Below are positions 34,038 through 42,826 of a DNA stretch of 64,000 nucleotides, piece by piece. The number at the start of each line of letters is the position of its first letter. The first letter of the stretch is position 1. Below the pieces are notes generated by a model, which was given only the letters and a program-made list of their open reading frames with translations, searched no databases and was not told the DNA's origin. The position numbers were made by a program, and so were the translations under genes. The stretch comes from Streptomyces phaeofaciens (lineage in GTDB: Bacteria; Actinomycetota; Actinomycetes; Streptomycetales; Streptomycetaceae), in contig NZ_BMSA01000012.1 of NCBI RefSeq assembly GCF_014648915.1, positions 124,001 through 188,000 of the forward strand, written 5' to 3'.

Positions 34038-34697
34038 TCAGGAGTTGCTCCCGGAACGCAGCAGCAGCTGCCCCTCGCCCGTCGCACCGGCGAACTCCAC
34101 GACCGCCGCGTAGGCGTCCAGTACGCCCCGGGTCCGCTCACGGGGCGTCTCGCAGGCGGAGGGCTCGTCCTCGGCGCCCACCGCGCACCGCATCTGCACC
34201 GTGCGCCCTTCGGGCCCCATGAGGCTCAGTACGGCGTTCAGGGCGTGGCCGGTGGCGTTGCGGTAGTAGGTGCGCGCCCAGGTGTCCGCACCCTGCGTGA
34301 GGACACAGGTCTGGGCCTCGACGCCGTCGGGGGAGGTGAGTTCGGGGCCGCAGCGGGTGGCGGTGGCCAGCCCGAGGCCGAGCAGCAGCGGAGAGCCGGA
34401 GGGTTCGGCGGGGGGCGCTTTCGGATCCGTACGGCCGCCGGCGACATCGGGATGCCCCGCACCCCCGAGGACGCCGGCGTCCCGCAGCCGAGATCCCCCG
34501 GCCGCGGAGTCGGCCGAACCCGCCGCGGACCGTACGGCCGATCGCACGGCGGCCCGCCCTTCGTTCCCCGCGGAAGCCACGGAACCCTCAGACCCCACCG
34601 AACCCGCAGACCCCACGGAACCCGCGGACGCCATGGCCAGAGGCAAGGCCAGCGCGCAGGCCACCGCGCCGCCGAGGGCAACGAGACGAAGGTTCAT
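34038..34697 (-). CDS. Secreted protein of unknown function with Gly-Ser-Val repeat
   Basis: A 219-residue protein with a signal peptide (LRLVALGGAVACALALPLAM, cleavage near ASA). It starts after a -10-like TATCTT 7 nt upstream, so it is probably leaderless. The mature N-terminus has GSVGSAGSVGSEGSV, encoded by 12-bp direct repeats, and a Ser/Ala/Gly-rich linker. The C-terminal domain (about 105-219) has four Cys (RCGPELTSP, AQTCVLTQ, MRCAVGAE, SACETPRE), likely two disulfides, and ends in a beta-rich AAVVEFAGATGEGQLLLR. Family not recognised. Confidence 0.8.
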   Translation of the reverse strand: MNLRLVALGGAVACALALPLAMASAGSVGSAGSVGSEGSVASAGNEGRAAVRSAVRSAAGSADSAAGGSRLRDAGVLGGAGHPDVAGGRTDPKAPPAEPSGSPLLLGLGLATATRCGPELTSPDGVEAQTCVLTQGADTWARTYYRNATGHALNAVLSLMGPEGRTVQMRCAVGAEDEPSACETPRERTRGVLDAYAAVVEFAGATGEGQLLLRSGSNS

Positions 34698-34752
34698 AGC
34701 CGGAAGATAAGGGGCGGACCCGGTCGTGCCGTCCGGTGCGCGCCCGACACCC

Positions 34753-35418
34753 CTACAACTCGGGGGCGCTCACACCCGTACGAGTGAGGGCGTCGACCAC
34801 GGCGTCCACCACGGCCTCGACATCGGGCACCCAGGGGGACGCGGAGCCGGGGAGCGGGGCGCGCTCCCAGCGGATGTCGCCGTGGCCGGTCTCGGACGGG
34901 GGCAGGGTGACATAGCCGCCCTCGCCGTGGAAACGCAGGGAACCGGGGACGAAGTCCTGGGCGTACAGCAGCTCGCCCAGCTGCTCCATGGAATACGGCC
35001 GTACGAGGATCGCCCAGCGGGTGGGCGAGGCGACGACCGGGCCGAGGCGGATGCCCTTGCGGTCCAGCGCCACGAGCGCGCGGGACGCCGCGAGGGCGGG
35101 GAGGCTGACCGCGCAGGGGGCCTGGCCGCCGGTGGCCAGGACGATCGGCGCGTTCGGCCGGTTGCCCCACCACCAGCGCACCATGCGCGCGTCGGTGGTG
35201 GCGGCGAGAAGACCGGGGTCGAAGGGGTGCGCGCCGGGCACCGTGCACTCCGGGTCGGGGCAGCCGCAGCGGGACATGCTCCGCTGGTCCGCCGTCACGC
35301 CCGGGAGGACGGGCCACTGCCATTCCGTCGCGAAGGTCAGGGCCGAGTCGATCAACTCAGGCCCCGCGTCGCTGCGCTGGGACAGGAGCCTGCGTCGCTT
35401 TCCGAGGATCTCGCGCAT
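34753..35418 (-). CDS. Small Prim-Pol-like protein lacking catalytic acids
   Basis: A 221-residue protein related to the bifunctional primase/polymerase N-terminal domain (ALTFATEWQWPVLPG, CGCPDPECTVPGAHPFDPG zinc-like cluster, WWWGNRPNAPIVLATGG). At the position where active Prim-Pols have a DxD pair it reads CAVSLPALAASRALVALDR, so the metal-binding acids are not evident and it is probably not a polymerase. An AAAGGA site lies about 11 nt upstream of ATG. It may have a structural or regulatory role; it is not next to any mobile element genes. Confidence 0.8.
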   Translation of the reverse strand: MREILGKRRRLLSQRSDAGPELIDSALTFATEWQWPVLPGVTADQRSMSRCGCPDPECTVPGAHPFDPGLLAATTDARMVRWWWGNRPNAPIVLATGGQAPCAVSLPALAASRALVALDRKGIRLGPVVASPTRWAILVRPYSMEQLGELLYAQDFVPGSLRFHGEGGYVTLPPSETGHGDIRWERAPLPGSASPWVPDVEAVVDAVVDALTRTGVSAPEL

Positions 35419-35933
35419 GAGCGCTCGTTCCTTTCCGTTGCACCGCTGGCAACACCGTGGGCCACATCACACCATGTGTCGATCACTTCACTGTGCGTAC
35501 CTTTTGGCGCATCACACCCCTGTCCTCGACAGGGGGATCCCCTAGGGGCCGGGAGAATGCTGCTTCCGCGGCCACCGAGTCCGACTTGCGTCCATCTACA
35601 TCATGGGCATGGCGCGGGGTGGCGAAGTCTGGCGTTTTGCCGTCGCGTGTATTTCTCTCCGCCTCCGCCACGGGAGGATGGGGCACGGTCGTCGGTGGCT
35701 AAGACGCCCGGGTCGGTCACCAGGTTCCGGGTGGCTCCCGACGACCCCTGGTCCTTACCGAGTACGTACCCATCACGACCGCTGTGACGCTCTGTGGAGC
35801 AAGGCCAGTCGACCGCAAACACCCGTTACCCGAGTCAGTTTTAAGCCAACTTTGCTATTTCGCAAGGGCTCCGGAAGGGGCATGCCCCATTCCCCCCAAA
35901 GGCCCCGTGGACACCAGCAATCCCAGCAGGACA
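35419..35933. other. Intergenic region upstream of PP2C gene
   Basis: 515 bp between divergent genes. No convincing protein: several open frames cross it but none has codon bias or a ribosome site. The stretch 35835-35870 is A+T richer (TTTTAAGCCAACTTTGCTATTTCG) than its surroundings and is the likely promoter area for the PP2C gene. Confidence 0.4.
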
Positions 35934-37451
35934 ATGCTGGACATCCCCTTACGAGTGCGTGTACATGTGGAGACACTGCTAGCGGCGCAGATTGACATGG
36001 GGGTTTGCGATGCTTTTGAGCAATACGCTCCGGTCCGAGAGCCGGGTGCCATGAACGCCCCTCACCCTCCGAAAGTGGCTGGAATCGATTCGACGGTTCC
36101 CTCGCCCGCACACACTGTCGCGCCCGCGCCCGCGTCCTCGGGCACACCACCGGTCCCCGCGGCCTCCTCCGACGCGGGAGCGCTCCTCCAGGACCGGCTC
36201 GCCGGCTGGGTCTCGGACCTCACGACCCTCCACGAACTCACCGAGCGCCTGACCCGCACGGACGCACTGTCCGACGCACTCCAGGAGCTGCTGCACGCCG
36301 GAGCCGCCCTCGTGGGCGCCCGGCGCGGTCTCGTCGTCCTGGAGCCGGCCGACGGACTCGGCCCCGACACCACGATCGGCCTGGGCCTGGGCCGCGCCGA
36401 CCTGGGCCACATCGAGACGGTGCCGCGCAGCGCCCTGTCCTACGGGCGGATCCTCGACGGGCTGCCCGGCGGCGAGGACGGGATCGCCGAGCCCGACCTG
36501 CTGGCCGAGGACGGCCTGGACCCCCGCCACCGCGAGGTCGCCGCCCGTCTCGGCTACGCCGCGAGCTACGCGCTGCCGCTCGTCGCCGACGGCACGAAGG
36601 GCCGCCTGGGCGCGGCCGTCTGGCTGTACGACGAGCCCGCCGAGCCGGCCGAGCGCCAGCGCCACCTGGTGGGCCTGTACGTCCGCCACGCCGCCGAGCA
36701 CCTCGCGAGACTGCTGGAGGTCGAGCGGACCCGCGCCGCCATGGCGACGATGGCCGAGGAACTGCTGCCGTCCCGGCTGCCGAGGGTGCCCGGCGTCCAG
36801 CTCGCGGCCCTGCACCGTACCGGCCCGCGCGGGGGCGGCGACTGGTACGACGCGCTGCCGCTGCCGGACGCGGCCCTGGGCCTCGCCGTCGGGTCGGTCA
36901 CCGGATCCGGGCCGAGCGCCGTCGCCGCGATGGGCCGGCTGCGCGCCTCGCTGCGCGCGTACGCCGTGATGGAGGGCGAGGACCCGGTCGCCGTCCTGTC
37001 CGACCTGGAGCTGCTGCTGCGGCTGACCGAGCCCGCCCGCTCCGCGACCGCGCTGTTCGCCTACTGCGAGCCCGCCCTGCGCAAGATCACCCTGGCCGGT
37101 GCCGGGCACTGCCCGCCGCTGCTGGTCGGCGAGCGGCGCACCGAGTTCGTCGAGACGTCCGTCTCCGCGCCGCTCGGCATGCTGGCCTGCTGGGAGGCGC
37201 CGAGCGTCGAGCTGGAGGCCGAACCGGGCGAGACGGTTCTGCTCTACAGCGACGGGCTGCTGCACCGCACCGGCGACCCCGTGGACCGCGCCTTCGCCCG
37301 GCTGCACGCGGCCGCCGCGGGGGTGCCGCGGGCGCTGCGGCAGGATCCCGGCGCGATCGCCGAGCATGTGCTGCGCACGGTCCTGCCGGACGGGCCCGCC
37401 GACCAGGACAGCGAGGAGGACGTGGTGCTGCTGGCGGCCCGCTTCGAGTGA
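35934..37451 (+). CDS. GAF / PP2C (SpoIIE-type) protein phosphatase
   Basis: A 505-residue protein. Start uncertain: ATG 35934 gives LDIPLRVRVHVETLL at the N-terminus, and GTG 35907 or ATG 35784 are in frame upstream. A GAF domain lies at about 90-250 (TTLHELTERLTRTDALSDAL, RRGLVVLEPADG). The SpoIIE/PP2C domain follows (about 270-505: GGGDWYDALPL with D303, LLYSDGLLHR, EEDVVLLAARF). The second metal motif, usually GDVxGHG, reads VGSVTGSG with Ser321 for Asp, so activity may be reduced. Such phosphatases act on STAS anti-anti-sigma factors in stress and development. Confidence 0.85.
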   Translation: MLDIPLRVRVHVETLLAAQIDMGVCDAFEQYAPVREPGAMNAPHPPKVAGIDSTVPSPAHTVAPAPASSGTPPVPAASSDAGALLQDRLAGWVSDLTTLHELTERLTRTDALSDALQELLHAGAALVGARRGLVVLEPADGLGPDTTIGLGLGRADLGHIETVPRSALSYGRILDGLPGGEDGIAEPDLLAEDGLDPRHREVAARLGYAASYALPLVADGTKGRLGAAVWLYDEPAEPAERQRHLVGLYVRHAAEHLARLLEVERTRAAMATMAEELLPSRLPRVPGVQLAALHRTGPRGGGDWYDALPLPDAALGLAVGSVTGSGPSAVAAMGRLRASLRAYAVMEGEDPVAVLSDLELLLRLTEPARSATALFAYCEPALRKITLAGAGHCPPLLVGERRTEFVETSVSAPLGMLACWEAPSVELEAEPGETVLLYSDGLLHRTGDPVDRAFARLHAAAAGVPRALRQDPGAIAEHVLRTVLPDGPADQDSEEDVVLLAARFE

Positions 37452-37540
37452 GGAAGCGGTAAGAGGTCCTCCGGCCCTGGGCCCCCTTCCGTGCGACCGT
37501 ACGATGGAGGGGGTCCAGTGCCGTATCAAGGAGGAAGACC

Positions 37541-39007
37541 GTGGCCGACGAGCTCACCCCGGAGACCCCGGAAGAGGCCGAAGAGCCGATCAAGCAGCGC
37601 AAGAACGGCCTGTACCCGGGCGTGTCCGACGAGCTGGCCGAGAACATGAAGTCCGGCTGGGCCGACACGGAACTGCGGGACCTGGAGCCGATCGCCCAGG
37701 CCGCCGAGACCGCCGCCCGCCGGGCCGCGCTCTCCGCGCGCTTCCCGGGCGAGCGCCTGGTGATCCCCGCGGGCAACCTGAAGACGCGCTCGAACGACAC
37801 CGAGTACGCCTTCCGTGCCTCGGTCGAGTACGCCTACCTCACCGGCGGCCGGCCCGATGAGAGCGCAGACGGCGTCCTCGTGCTGGAGCCCACGGACGCG
37901 GGCCACGACGCGACGATCTACCTGCTGCCGCGCTCCGACCGTGAGAACGGCGAGTTCTGGCTCTCCGGCCAGGGCGAGCTGTGGGTCGGCCGCCGCCACT
38001 CCCTCACCGAGGCCGAGAAGCTGTACGGCCTGCCCGCCTCCGACGTGCGCAAGCTCGCCGAGACCCTGCGCGAGGCCACCGGCCCGGTCCGGGTCGTGCG
38101 CGGCTACGACGCCGGCATCGAGGCCGCCCTGACCGACAAGGTCACCGCCGAGCGCGACGAAGAGCTGCGCTGCTTCCTCTCCGAGGCCCGTCTGGTCAAG
38201 GACGACTTCGAGGTCGGCGAGCTCCAGAAGGCCGTCGACTCCACGGTGCGCGGCTTCGAGGACGTCGTCCGCGTGCTCGACAAGGCGCAGGCCACCTCCG
38301 AGCGCTACATCGAGGGAACGTTCTTCCTGCGCGCGCGGGTCGAGGGCAACGACATCGGCTACGGCACCATCGCCGCCGCCGGCTCGCACGCCTGCACGCT
38401 GCACTGGGTGCGCAACGACGGCCCGGTCCGCGCCGGCGACCTGCTCCTGCTGGACGCGGGCGTCGAGACGCACACGTACTACACCGCCGACGTCACCCGC
38501 ACCCTGCCGGTCGACGGCCGGTTCACGGAGATCCAGAAGAAGATCTACGACGCGGTGTACGACGCCCAGGAGGCCGGTATCGCGGCCGTGCAGCCGGGCG
38601 GCAAGTACCGCGACTTCCACGACGCCGCGCAGCGCGTGCTGGCCGAGCGGCTCGTCGAGTGGGGCCTGGTCGAGGGTCCGGTGGAGCGGGTGCTGGAGCT
38701 GGGCCTCCAGCGCCGCTGGACGCTGCACGGCACCGGTCACATGCTCGGCATGGACGTCCACGACTGCGCCGCCGCGCGCGTGGAGTCGTACGTCGACGGC
38801 ACGCTGGAGCCGGGCATGGTGCTCACCGTCGAGCCCGGGCTGTACTTCCAGGCCGACGACCTGACCGTGCCCGAGGAGTACCGGGGCATCGGCGTCCGGA
38901 TCGAGGACGACCTGCTCGTCACGGCGGACGGAAACCGGAACCTCTCGGACGGGCTGCCGCGCCGGTCCGACGAGGTCGAGGCGTGGATGGCCTCGCTCAA
39001 GGCCTGA
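37541..39007 (+). CDS. Xaa-Pro aminopeptidase (aminopeptidase P, M24B)
   Basis: A 488-residue cytoplasmic metallopeptidase that removes N-terminal residues preceding proline. GTG start after AAGGAGGAAG. Creatinase/AMP_N domain about 60-190; pita-bread catalytic domain about 215-480. Metal ligands are visible: Asp in LLLLDAGVETH, Asp in YYTADVTRT, His in HGTGHMLGMDVHD, Glu in TVEPGLYF and Glu in RIEDDLLV. Full length for the PepP family. Followed by a strong terminator shared with the convergent CitG gene. Confidence 0.95.
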   Translation: MADELTPETPEEAEEPIKQRKNGLYPGVSDELAENMKSGWADTELRDLEPIAQAAETAARRAALSARFPGERLVIPAGNLKTRSNDTEYAFRASVEYAYLTGGRPDESADGVLVLEPTDAGHDATIYLLPRSDRENGEFWLSGQGELWVGRRHSLTEAEKLYGLPASDVRKLAETLREATGPVRVVRGYDAGIEAALTDKVTAERDEELRCFLSEARLVKDDFEVGELQKAVDSTVRGFEDVVRVLDKAQATSERYIEGTFFLRARVEGNDIGYGTIAAAGSHACTLHWVRNDGPVRAGDLLLLDAGVETHTYYTADVTRTLPVDGRFTEIQKKIYDAVYDAQEAGIAAVQPGGKYRDFHDAAQRVLAERLVEWGLVEGPVERVLELGLQRRWTLHGTGHMLGMDVHDCAAARVESYVDGTLEPGMVLTVEPGLYFQADDLTVPEEYRGIGVRIEDDLLVTADGNRNLSDGLPRRSDEVEAWMASLKA

Positions 39008-39016
39008 CGTGACGGC

Positions 39017-39050
39017 GAAGGGCCGGGCACCCACCGGTGCCCGGCCCTTC
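39017..39050. terminator. Bidirectional terminator between aminopeptidase P and CitG-like gene
   Basis: A perfect 15-bp stem (39017-39031 with 39036-39050) with a 4-nt loop, between convergent genes. Confidence 0.85.
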
Positions 39051-39086
39051 GGCATGCCGCCCTCCGGTGGGACTCCAGTCGTCCGC

Positions 39087-39917
39087 TCAGGCGGCGCGGG
39101 CGGGCGCCGGCGGCAGGGAGTCCACGAAGAGCGCCCCCGCCAGCAGCCCCGCGCTGCCGCGCGGGCTCCACGCGCGCGCGTGCAGGTCGGCGTCGAGGGC
39201 GTCCAGCGCGGCGGCGCCCGCCCGCGTCGCGGCGCCGCCCGCGTCCAGGACGCCCCGGGCGCCCGACTGGACGTGGCGCAGGCCCAGGGGGCCCGCGGTG
39301 TGCAGCAGTTCGGTGTCCTGGAGCGTGGACATCACGGTGAGCAGGGCGTCCAGCCGCGCCTCGGCCTCGCCCGCGCCGGCGGAGCGGGCCTTGGCGAGGG
39401 CGTCCAGCGCCCGCCGTACGTGCGGGAACCCGGCGCGGGCCTCGCCGCGGGCGCCGGCCGCGCCGTACTTCGCGGACACCGTCGAGCCCCGTGACGGGCG
39501 GCGCGGGGCGCCGCGGTCCGGGTGGGCGGCGATCCGCTTGGCGGTCGCGGCGACCTCGGCGCCCCGCGCGCGGGGGTCGAGGGCGGCGGCCGCGACCAGC
39601 AGGCCCAGCGTCCACAGCGCGCCCCGGTGCCCGCCTCCGGCCAGGCCCACCGAGTGCTCGGTGCACCGCCCGATCGCGCCCAGCTCGGCGCGGAGCCGGG
39701 GCGAGGGCTCGCCGGTGCGGCGGGCGGCGGCGGCCATCGCCGCGAGGCCGGGCGTGAGCGCCTTCGCCGACCAGCGCATCCCGCAGTGGTCCCGGCGGGT
39801 GACACGGGCGGCCAGGTCACGGGGGTCGGGCAGGCCCGGCTTGGGAGCCAGGGCGAGCTGACCGGTCAGCGCGGCCACCGCGGCCCGCGCGAGCACGTCG
39901 TCCTCACGGCCCGTCAT
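39087..39917 (-). CDS. CitG/MdcB-like triphosphoribosyl-dephospho-CoA synthase
   Basis: A 276-residue protein with GAGGAGG upstream of its ATG. Family motifs: LALAPKPGLPDPRD (near 22-35), STVSAKYGAAGARGEARAGFP (about 150-170) and LDTELLHTAGPLG-type region. The enzyme makes the prosthetic-group precursor of citrate or malonate lyase acyl carrier proteins. No lyase genes lie nearby; it follows the dioxygenase gene by 35 bp in the same direction. Some motif positions have Pro/Arg where acids are usual, so the reaction in Streptomyces may differ. Confidence 0.8.
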   Translation of the reverse strand: MTGREDDVLARAAVAALTGQLALAPKPGLPDPRDLAARVTRRDHCGMRWSAKALTPGLAAMAAAARRTGEPSPRLRAELGAIGRCTEHSVGLAGGGHRGALWTLGLLVAAAALDPRARGAEVAATAKRIAAHPDRGAPRRPSRGSTVSAKYGAAGARGEARAGFPHVRRALDALAKARSAGAGEAEARLDALLTVMSTLQDTELLHTAGPLGLRHVQSGARGVLDAGGAATRAGAAALDALDADLHARAWSPRGSAGLLAGALFVDSLPPAPARAA

Positions 39918-39952
39918 GGCCGTGCCTCCTCACGGCTGCTCATGGCCGTGCC

Positions 39953-40903
39953 TCAGGAGGACGCCGTCGCGGTGGGCGCGTCGCTCGGCGGCGTGCCCGT
40001 CGGAGCGTCGCTCGGGGGAGTGCCGCCCGCGCCGCCACCACCGCCGCTGCCCGCGCCGGTGCTCTCGGCGTCCGGGTCGATGCCCAGGGTGAGGAAGCCC
40101 TTGTAGCCCTTGGAGGGGTCGGCCTTCTTGACCGGCTTGAGGGTCAGCAGGCCGCTGGAGGCGCCGCCGCCGTCGTAGACCATGTCGTTGTCGAGGGTGG
40201 TGTAGCTGCCGGAGTGCTTGGAGTAGGGCTCCAGGGTGAAGATCTCCTGGGCGACGGTGTCGTCGAAGAAGAACTGGCCGGTGTAGTTGACCTTGCCGCC
40301 CTCGTAGCTGCCGTCCTCCTTCTCGCCGCCGGTGTGCACCTTGACGTGGATGTGGCAGGTGCGGGGCGTGTACCAGCCGGGGAAGATCGTCTCGAACTTG
40401 ACGACTCCGTTGGCGTTGGCGATCTGGTAGCCGCGCAGGTAGGTGCTGTCGTCGGCGGTGGAGCCGTCCTCGCTCTCGGCCGGGGCCGAGCCGCCGGGGT
40501 TGGCGGTGGTGTAGCCGGAGTAGTAGCCCCAGGCGTCGCAGTGCCAGATCTCGACGGCGGCGCCCTTGACCGGGGTGCAGCCGTCGGTGGCGTCGACGAC
40601 GGTGAGGCGCAGGGTCAGCGGGACGCCGCTCTTGCCCTCGGTGATGTCCTTGCGCACCAAGGCACCGTCGAGGTAATAGGGCCCTTCCGTGACGCTCGTC
40701 ATCAGCGTCATGCACTCACCGGCGGTCGAGGTGGCCGACGCCGTCGCCTCGGACTCCGTCGCGGTCGCCCCGGTCTCCGTCGTGGTGTCGGCGAACGCCG
40801 CCTGGTAGCCGACGACGGCGAGCCCGCCGGCCGCGACCGTGCCCCCGGTCACCACGAGGGCGCGGCGCCGGGTGATGGAGGTGTCTTTGTGGTTTCCCGT
40901 CAT
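39953..40903 (-). CDS. Tat-exported intradiol ring-cleavage dioxygenase
   Basis: A 316-residue protein with a Tat signal (ITRRRALVVTGGTVAAGG, about 9-27), a linker rich in Thr/Ala, and an intradiol dioxygenase domain (about 75-270). Non-haem Fe(III) ligands are the Tyr in GYYSGY, Tyr in PGWYTPRT, and the two His in CHIHVKVH. The C-terminus is low complexity (Gly/Ser/Pro/Thr). Extracellular intradiol dioxygenases of this type occur in Streptomyces and act on catechol-type aromatics. TAACTT 7 nt before ATG suggests a leaderless transcript. Confidence 0.92.
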   Translation of the reverse strand: MTGNHKDTSITRRRALVVTGGTVAAGGLAVVGYQAAFADTTTETGATATESEATASATSTAGECMTLMTSVTEGPYYLDGALVRKDITEGKSGVPLTLRLTVVDATDGCTPVKGAAVEIWHCDAWGYYSGYTTANPGGSAPAESEDGSTADDSTYLRGYQIANANGVVKFETIFPGWYTPRTCHIHVKVHTGGEKEDGSYEGGKVNYTGQFFFDDTVAQEIFTLEPYSKHSGSYTTLDNDMVYDGGGASSGLLTLKPVKKADPSKGYKGFLTLGIDPDAESTGAGSGGGGGAGGTPPSDAPTGTPPSDAPTATASS

Positions 40904-41063
40904 GACCAGGAAGTTAGGAACGCCGGCCGTCAGGGTCCTGGGGGGAGGCTGAGAGGAACCTGTGAGTGCTGAGAAAGCTGAAACCCCGGCGCGGTCCTGC
41001 CCGCTGAGCGGCCGTCACACGGCCGGCACCCGGCCCCGCCGCCGCGATGTGCCGTCCGGGCCG

Positions 41064-41513
41064 TCACACGGCCATCAGCGGGGCGTCCTTGCGCCACTTG
41101 AGGATCTTGTCGAAGCTCACCACGGCCCCGTCGCGCCCCGGCTTGTTGGCGATGTGGACGTGGTCGGCGAGTTCCTGGATGAGGTGGAGCCCGCGGCCCT
41201 CCTCCGCGTGGACGGGAGCGACGGAGCGGCTGGGGCGCTCGCCGTGGAAGCCCGGGCCCGAGTCGGCGACCTCGATCCGGCACTTCTCGCCGTCGAGGTA
41301 GGCGGTGACCCGGTACGCCTCGGACCCGCCGCCGTGCCCGAAGTCCCCACCGTGCTCGACGGCGTTGGCACAGGCCTCGCTGAGGGCGACGGAAAGGTCG
41401 TAACTGACGTCGGGATCGACGCCCGCCGTCTCCATGGTGCCGAGGAGCAGACGGCGGGCGAGCGGAACACTCGCGGCTTCACGCCGCAGATGGAGTGACC
41501 ACCAGATGCTCAT
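41064..41513 (-). CDS. RsbW-like ATP-binding anti-sigma factor
   Basis: A 149-residue HATPase_c_2 protein. The start at ATG 41513 has GGAGG upstream; a longer frame to 41603 would add a non-conserved extension. Motifs: ALSEACANAVEHGGD (N-box), VADSGPGFHG (G1) and EEGRGLHLIQELAD (G2), then VSFDKILKW. It belongs to the stand-alone serine-kinase/anti-sigma group abundant in Streptomyces; the sigma or STAS partner is not adjacent. It is divergent from the Met/His membrane protein gene across 264 bp. Confidence 0.9.
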   Translation of the reverse strand: MSIWWSLHLRREAASVPLARRLLLGTMETAGVDPDVSYDLSVALSEACANAVEHGGDFGHGGGSEAYRVTAYLDGEKCRIEVADSGPGFHGERPSRSVAPVHAEEGRGLHLIQELADHVHIANKPGRDGAVVSFDKILKWRKDAPLMAV

Positions 41514-41777
41514 GCTCCAGCCTCCTGGCTGCGGCTCGACATACCGATACGTATTGCCGCTGAGGCACCTGTGTAAGCGCGAATTCCGCGTGATGCCGCC
41601 CATATGGGGGATGCGCGGAAGCCCGGAATCGGTGTATGTGGGGCGCAGGGGGTATCAGTCGTACCAGTCGTCCCAGAAGTGGATCATAGGATGATCCTCC
41701 CTGTCCGGGGCAGGTGTACGGAATCTTGCCGACCTGCCGTAGGGCGGTGGTCGGGCCAGTGCGATGATGAGCCCGCC

Positions 41778-42647
41778 ATGACTGCCCCCCACGCGCGCGC
41801 GGCGCGCCTCCGAGACGAGCGCCCCCGTGGCGTGCGTTCCGGAGTCGGCCCCCGGCTGCTGCGGGCCGCGGTGTTCGCCGCCGTCTGTGTCGTCCTGGCC
41901 GCCGCCGGGCACACCATGGCCGCCTGCACCGCCGTTCCGCTGTGGACGCTCGGCGCGGGGTTCCTCGGCGCGCTCGCGGTGGTGGTGCCGCTCGCCGGGC
42001 GCGAGCGCTCCCTGCCGTGCGTCGCCGCACTGCTCGCCGTCGGACAGGGCGTGCTGCACACCCTGTTCGGGCTCGGGCAGCACGGTACGGCGGCCGCCGC
42101 GTCCACGGCCACGGCCGTCACGGACTCCGAACTGGTCGCCCGGGCGGCCCGGCTGGTCTGCGGGGCCACGGCGGCGGCGATCAGCCCCGCGCAGGCCCAG
42201 AAGATCCTGGTCGAGGCCCGGCTCTACCCGAGCGACGCCGGCACGGGCGCGATGAGCGGCATGGACTCCATGCACCATCCGGCCGACAGCCTGGCCACGG
42301 CCGGCGGCTCGACGATGTCGCTGCTGCCGTCGCTGCCCATGCTGCTCGGCCATGTCCTCGCGGGCCTCGCCGCCGGCTGGCTGCTGCGGCGCGGTGACGC
42401 GGCCCTGCGGCGGCTGATCCAGCTGTCGGCGCACGGAGTGGCCGAGGGCGCGTCCGTACGGTCCCTGCGCGGGGCGCTCGCGCTGGTGCGCGCGCTGCTC
42501 GCGGGACTGCCCACCGCGCCCACGACGGGCCCGCACACCCCGCGCACGGCGCTGCCCGCGCCGGCCGAACCGCGGACCACCGCACTCCAGCACACGGTGA
42601 TCAGGCGCGGCCCCCCGGCCGCCGGGGTTCTCACCCTCGCCGCCTGA
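41778..42647 (+). CDS. Membrane protein with Met/His-rich loop, start of the copper region
   Basis: A 289-residue integral membrane protein with about five hydrophobic helices (AAVFAAVCVVLAAAGHTMAA, LGAGFLGALAVVVPLAG, CVAALLAVGQGVLHTLFGLG, LLGHVLAGLAAGWLLRRGD and a C-terminal amphipathic one). The extracytoplasmic loop AMSGMDSMHHPADS (about 155-170) is Met/His rich and could bind copper. It directly precedes ycnI, sco, ecuC, copCD and dtpA on the same strand, so a copper-related role is likely but not established. Confidence 0.75.
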   Translation: MTAPHARAARLRDERPRGVRSGVGPRLLRAAVFAAVCVVLAAAGHTMAACTAVPLWTLGAGFLGALAVVVPLAGRERSLPCVAALLAVGQGVLHTLFGLGQHGTAAAASTATAVTDSELVARAARLVCGATAAAISPAQAQKILVEARLYPSDAGTGAMSGMDSMHHPADSLATAGGSTMSLLPSLPMLLGHVLAGLAAGWLLRRGDAALRRLIQLSAHGVAEGASVRSLRGALALVRALLAGLPTAPTTGPHTPRTALPAPAEPRTTALQHTVIRRGPPAAGVLTLAA

Positions 42648-42732
42648 CGCGACACGACCGGCACTCCACCACACGGGGAGCGCGGGCCGCTGTCATGCGG
42701 CACGCGCGCGTGCGCGTCTCTCCGCGCACGTC

Positions 42733-42798
42733 TCTCACCGTTTCTCAGCGGTCTCACCGTTTCTCAGCGGTCTCACCGTTTCTCAGCGGTCTCACCGT
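42733..42798. repeat. Three 19-bp direct repeats upstream of ycnI
   Basis: TCTCACCGTTTCTCAGCGG occurs three times in exact tandem (42733-42751, 42752-42770, 42771-42789), followed by a partial copy. It ends 28 bp before the ycnI start and may be a regulator-binding array. Confidence 0.85.
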
Positions 42799-42826
42799 TC
42801 TCACTCGGAGTGGAGTGCTCACTGTC

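Noticed and set aside
35483..35686. A 67-residue leftward gene in the gap before the PP2C gene
   Set aside because: No ribosome site, no codon bias and no recognisable domain.
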